Position numbers and translations under genes: made by a program. Source: Nocardia abscessus (GTDB taxonomy: Bacteria; Actinomycetota; Actinomycetes; Mycobacteriales; Mycobacteriaceae). Taken from it: 64,000 nt of DNA. Below the pieces are notes generated by a model, which did no database searches, was not told the DNA's origin, and saw only the letters and a list, made by a program, of their open reading frames with translations. The stretch is taken from the NCBI RefSeq assembly GCF_015477775.1, contig NZ_JADLQO010000004.1, positions 124,001 through 188,000 of the forward strand, read 5' to 3'. Positions 62,873-64,000 of the stretch are shown here, one piece after another; within the stretch, counting starts at the first letter, position 1, and the number at the start of each line of letters is the position of its first letter.

Positions 62873-63673
62873 TCAGCGCGGCGCCGGTTCGAAGATGTCG
62901 GTGAGCGGTGCGCCGGCGCCGGGAACGGCGCCTTCTTCGGCAAACCATTCCCAGCGCAGAACCCGGCCGAGCACGGGACCGGGTAGGCGGAGCAGGACAC
63001 CGGCGATGGTGGCGAACCGGCTGGAGCCCTCGATGATCGAGCGGTGCGCGGTCAAGGCGGCTCTGCGCCGCGCCGCGTGTGCGCCGACATCGATGCGGTG
63101 CGTGATCTCCGAGCGCGGACTGAAGAGCGAGGCGAGGATCGCTGGGTCGTAGCGGAACGGGATCGGCAACCGCCCGAGGAAGCGGGCCAGGCGTGCGCAG
63201 CCCTCGCGCGGCAGGGTGGCGTCGAGCACGCGGGAGACACCGGCGAGTTCGGCCGCGCGCTTGCCCACCTCGTGCACGCGGATGTGGTCGCGGTGCCCGT
63301 ACCCGCCGTTGCGGTCGTAGCTGAGCAGGATGTCCGCGTTCTCGTCGCGCAGGATCGCGGCCAACCGCTCGGCCGCCTCCTCGGAATCCGCACGGACGAA
63401 CCGCGTCCGGTCCGGCGGGTCCGCGTACAGTACGGCGCCGTGTCCGCTGTCGGCGTAGCCGAGATGCGCCACCCGGTGCACGCCGAGCGCGGCGGCGCTG
63501 GCCGCCAACTCGCGCAGCCGCAGCGCTTCGCGCCCGGCCAGATCGGCCATGTGACCGTCGGTGGCCACCACGATGACGGTTCGGTGCCCGGCGGCCGACA
63601 GCTCGGCCAGCGTGCCACCGGTCAGCAGTGTCTCGTCGTCCGGGTGCGCGTGGAATGCCACAACGGTCGCCAT
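62873..63673 (-). CDS. PIG-L family deacetylase
   Basis: The 266-residue protein has the zinc motif HAHPDDETL at the N-terminus and the third zinc His region GYGHRDHIRVHEVG. The family removes acetyl groups from N-acetylglucosaminyl compounds, including MshB and Mca of the mycothiol pathway. The C-terminus differs from MshB, and length and context do not settle which substrate is used. The ATG is 63673. Confidence 0.8.
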   Translation of the reverse strand: MATVVAFHAHPDDETLLTGGTLAELSAAGHRTVIVVATDGHMADLAGREALRLRELAASAAALGVHRVAHLGYADSGHGAVLYADPPDRTRFVRADSEEAAERLAAILRDENADILLSYDRNGGYGHRDHIRVHEVGKRAAELAGVSRVLDATLPREGCARLARFLGRLPIPFRYDPAILASLFSPRSEITHRIDVGAHAARRRAALTAHRSIIEGSSRFATIAGVLLRLPGPVLGRVLRWEWFAEEGAVPGAGAPLTDIFEPAPR

Positions 63674-63695
63674 CGCCCCAGAGTGCCAGAAACTC

Positions 63696-64000
63696 TCAGC
63701 GCAGGTCCCTGGCCAGGCGGGTCGCGCCGACGAGCATGTAGCCGCCGGTCAGAGCGACCAACGCGACGGCGGTCGGCCGCGGCACGTCACCGCGCAGCAC
63801 GCGCACCCCGCCGTGGGTCGTGTCGAGGATGTCCACCAGCAACGCGAGGCGCTGCCAGCGGGGCAGTTCTTCGACGGGCGCGGTGAGATATCCGAGACCG
63901 AGCGCGATCGCCCGCGCACCGAAGATGCGGGTCATGTAGTCGAGCTCGGGCGTGGGACGCACGCCGAGCGCCTTGGTCAACATCGCCGGGGCCACGAGGG
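63696..64000 (-). CDS. Membrane protein, cut by the window edge
   Basis: The frame is open to the edge and its 5' end is missing. A GTG at 63995 is in frame but may be internal, since the sequence APAMLTKALGVRPT looks like the end of a hydrophobic segment. Two hydrophobic stretches (ARAIALGLGYL and TAVALVALTGGYMLVG) and a conserved-looking RIFGARAIALGLG suggest a small membrane protein like DUF4267. It lies just upstream of the deacetylase on the same strand. Confidence 0.55.
   Translation of the reverse strand, partial: LVAPAMLTKALGVRPTPELDYMTRIFGARAIALGLGYLTAPVEELPRWQRLALLVDILDTTHGGVRVLRGDVPRPTAVALVALTGGYMLVGATRLARDLR

Overview
The window is high-GC actinobacterial DNA and most resembles Nocardia or a close mycolic-acid-containing relative. 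The evidence is gene content and order: tmRNA and smpB close together, prfB - mscS - small membrane gene - ftsE - ftsX in the mycobacterial order, hisN near a fadE24/fadE23-type pair, a PhoPR-like two-component pair, a mycofactocin-type short-chain dehydrogenase, a PIM acyltransferase, and many GTG/TTG starts with a TANNNT -10 box only 6-8 nt upstream (leaderless mRNAs). There is no 16S gene here, so genus is an inference.

Layout. 0-1.1 kb: start of an HTH gene (cut by the edge), two small genes, then tmRNA with its terminator on the minus strand. 1.4-4.1 kb: two tandem lipoprotein solute-binding proteins. 4.1-12.2 kb: DMT transporter, smpB, acid phosphatase, recQ, a secreted propeller-like protein, a GNAT enzyme, hisN and an FMN reductase paired with a divergent XRE/MmyB regulator. 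13.6-17.4 kb: the prfB-mscS-ftsEX block, followed by an 18-bp tandem repeat. 18.2-20.9 kb: two acyl-CoA dehydrogenases behind two identical-type palindromes. 21-32.6 kb: a membrane protein, a PIM-type acyltransferase, secreted proteins, an AhpD-like protein, two tandem acyl-CoA synthetases, and a PepSY membrane protein. 32.6-35.3 kb: an arsenic resistance island (arsC, aquaporin, two arsR, arsI/cadI). 35.4-38.8 kb: lineage-specific hypotheticals, an XRE-TPR regulator and an SRPBCC protein.

38.9-42.2 kb: galactokinase with an SSS symporter and a small membrane protein. 42.4-45.0 kb: a tightly coupled three-gene operon of pyruvoyl-dependent arginine decarboxylase, a GNAT-like protein and a membrane GGDEF protein, which is the most unusual functional combination in the window. 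45.9-54.7 kb: a TetR-controlled catabolic cluster (flavin monooxygenase, serine esterase, zinc alcohol dehydrogenase, acyl-CoA synthetase, D-aminoacylase-like amidohydrolase, alpha/beta hydrolase) reminiscent of the mycobacterial mymA operon. 54.7-59.1 kb: a cysteine-rich small protein, a DoxX-like protein with thirteen 11-residue amphipathic repeats, a STAS protein, an SDR, a small hypothetical and a methyltransferase. 59.2-61.7 kb: phoP-phoR type two-component system with a candidate PhoP box. 61.7-64 kb: a DUF6463-like membrane protein divergent from a TetR with a 14-bp-arm operator, a PIG-L deacetylase and a truncated membrane protein at the edge.

The region looks mostly like ordinary chromosome with accessory insertions (arsenic island, catabolic cluster, lineage-specific hypotheticals). 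No insertion sequence, integrase, tRNA, rRNA or CRISPR array was seen.
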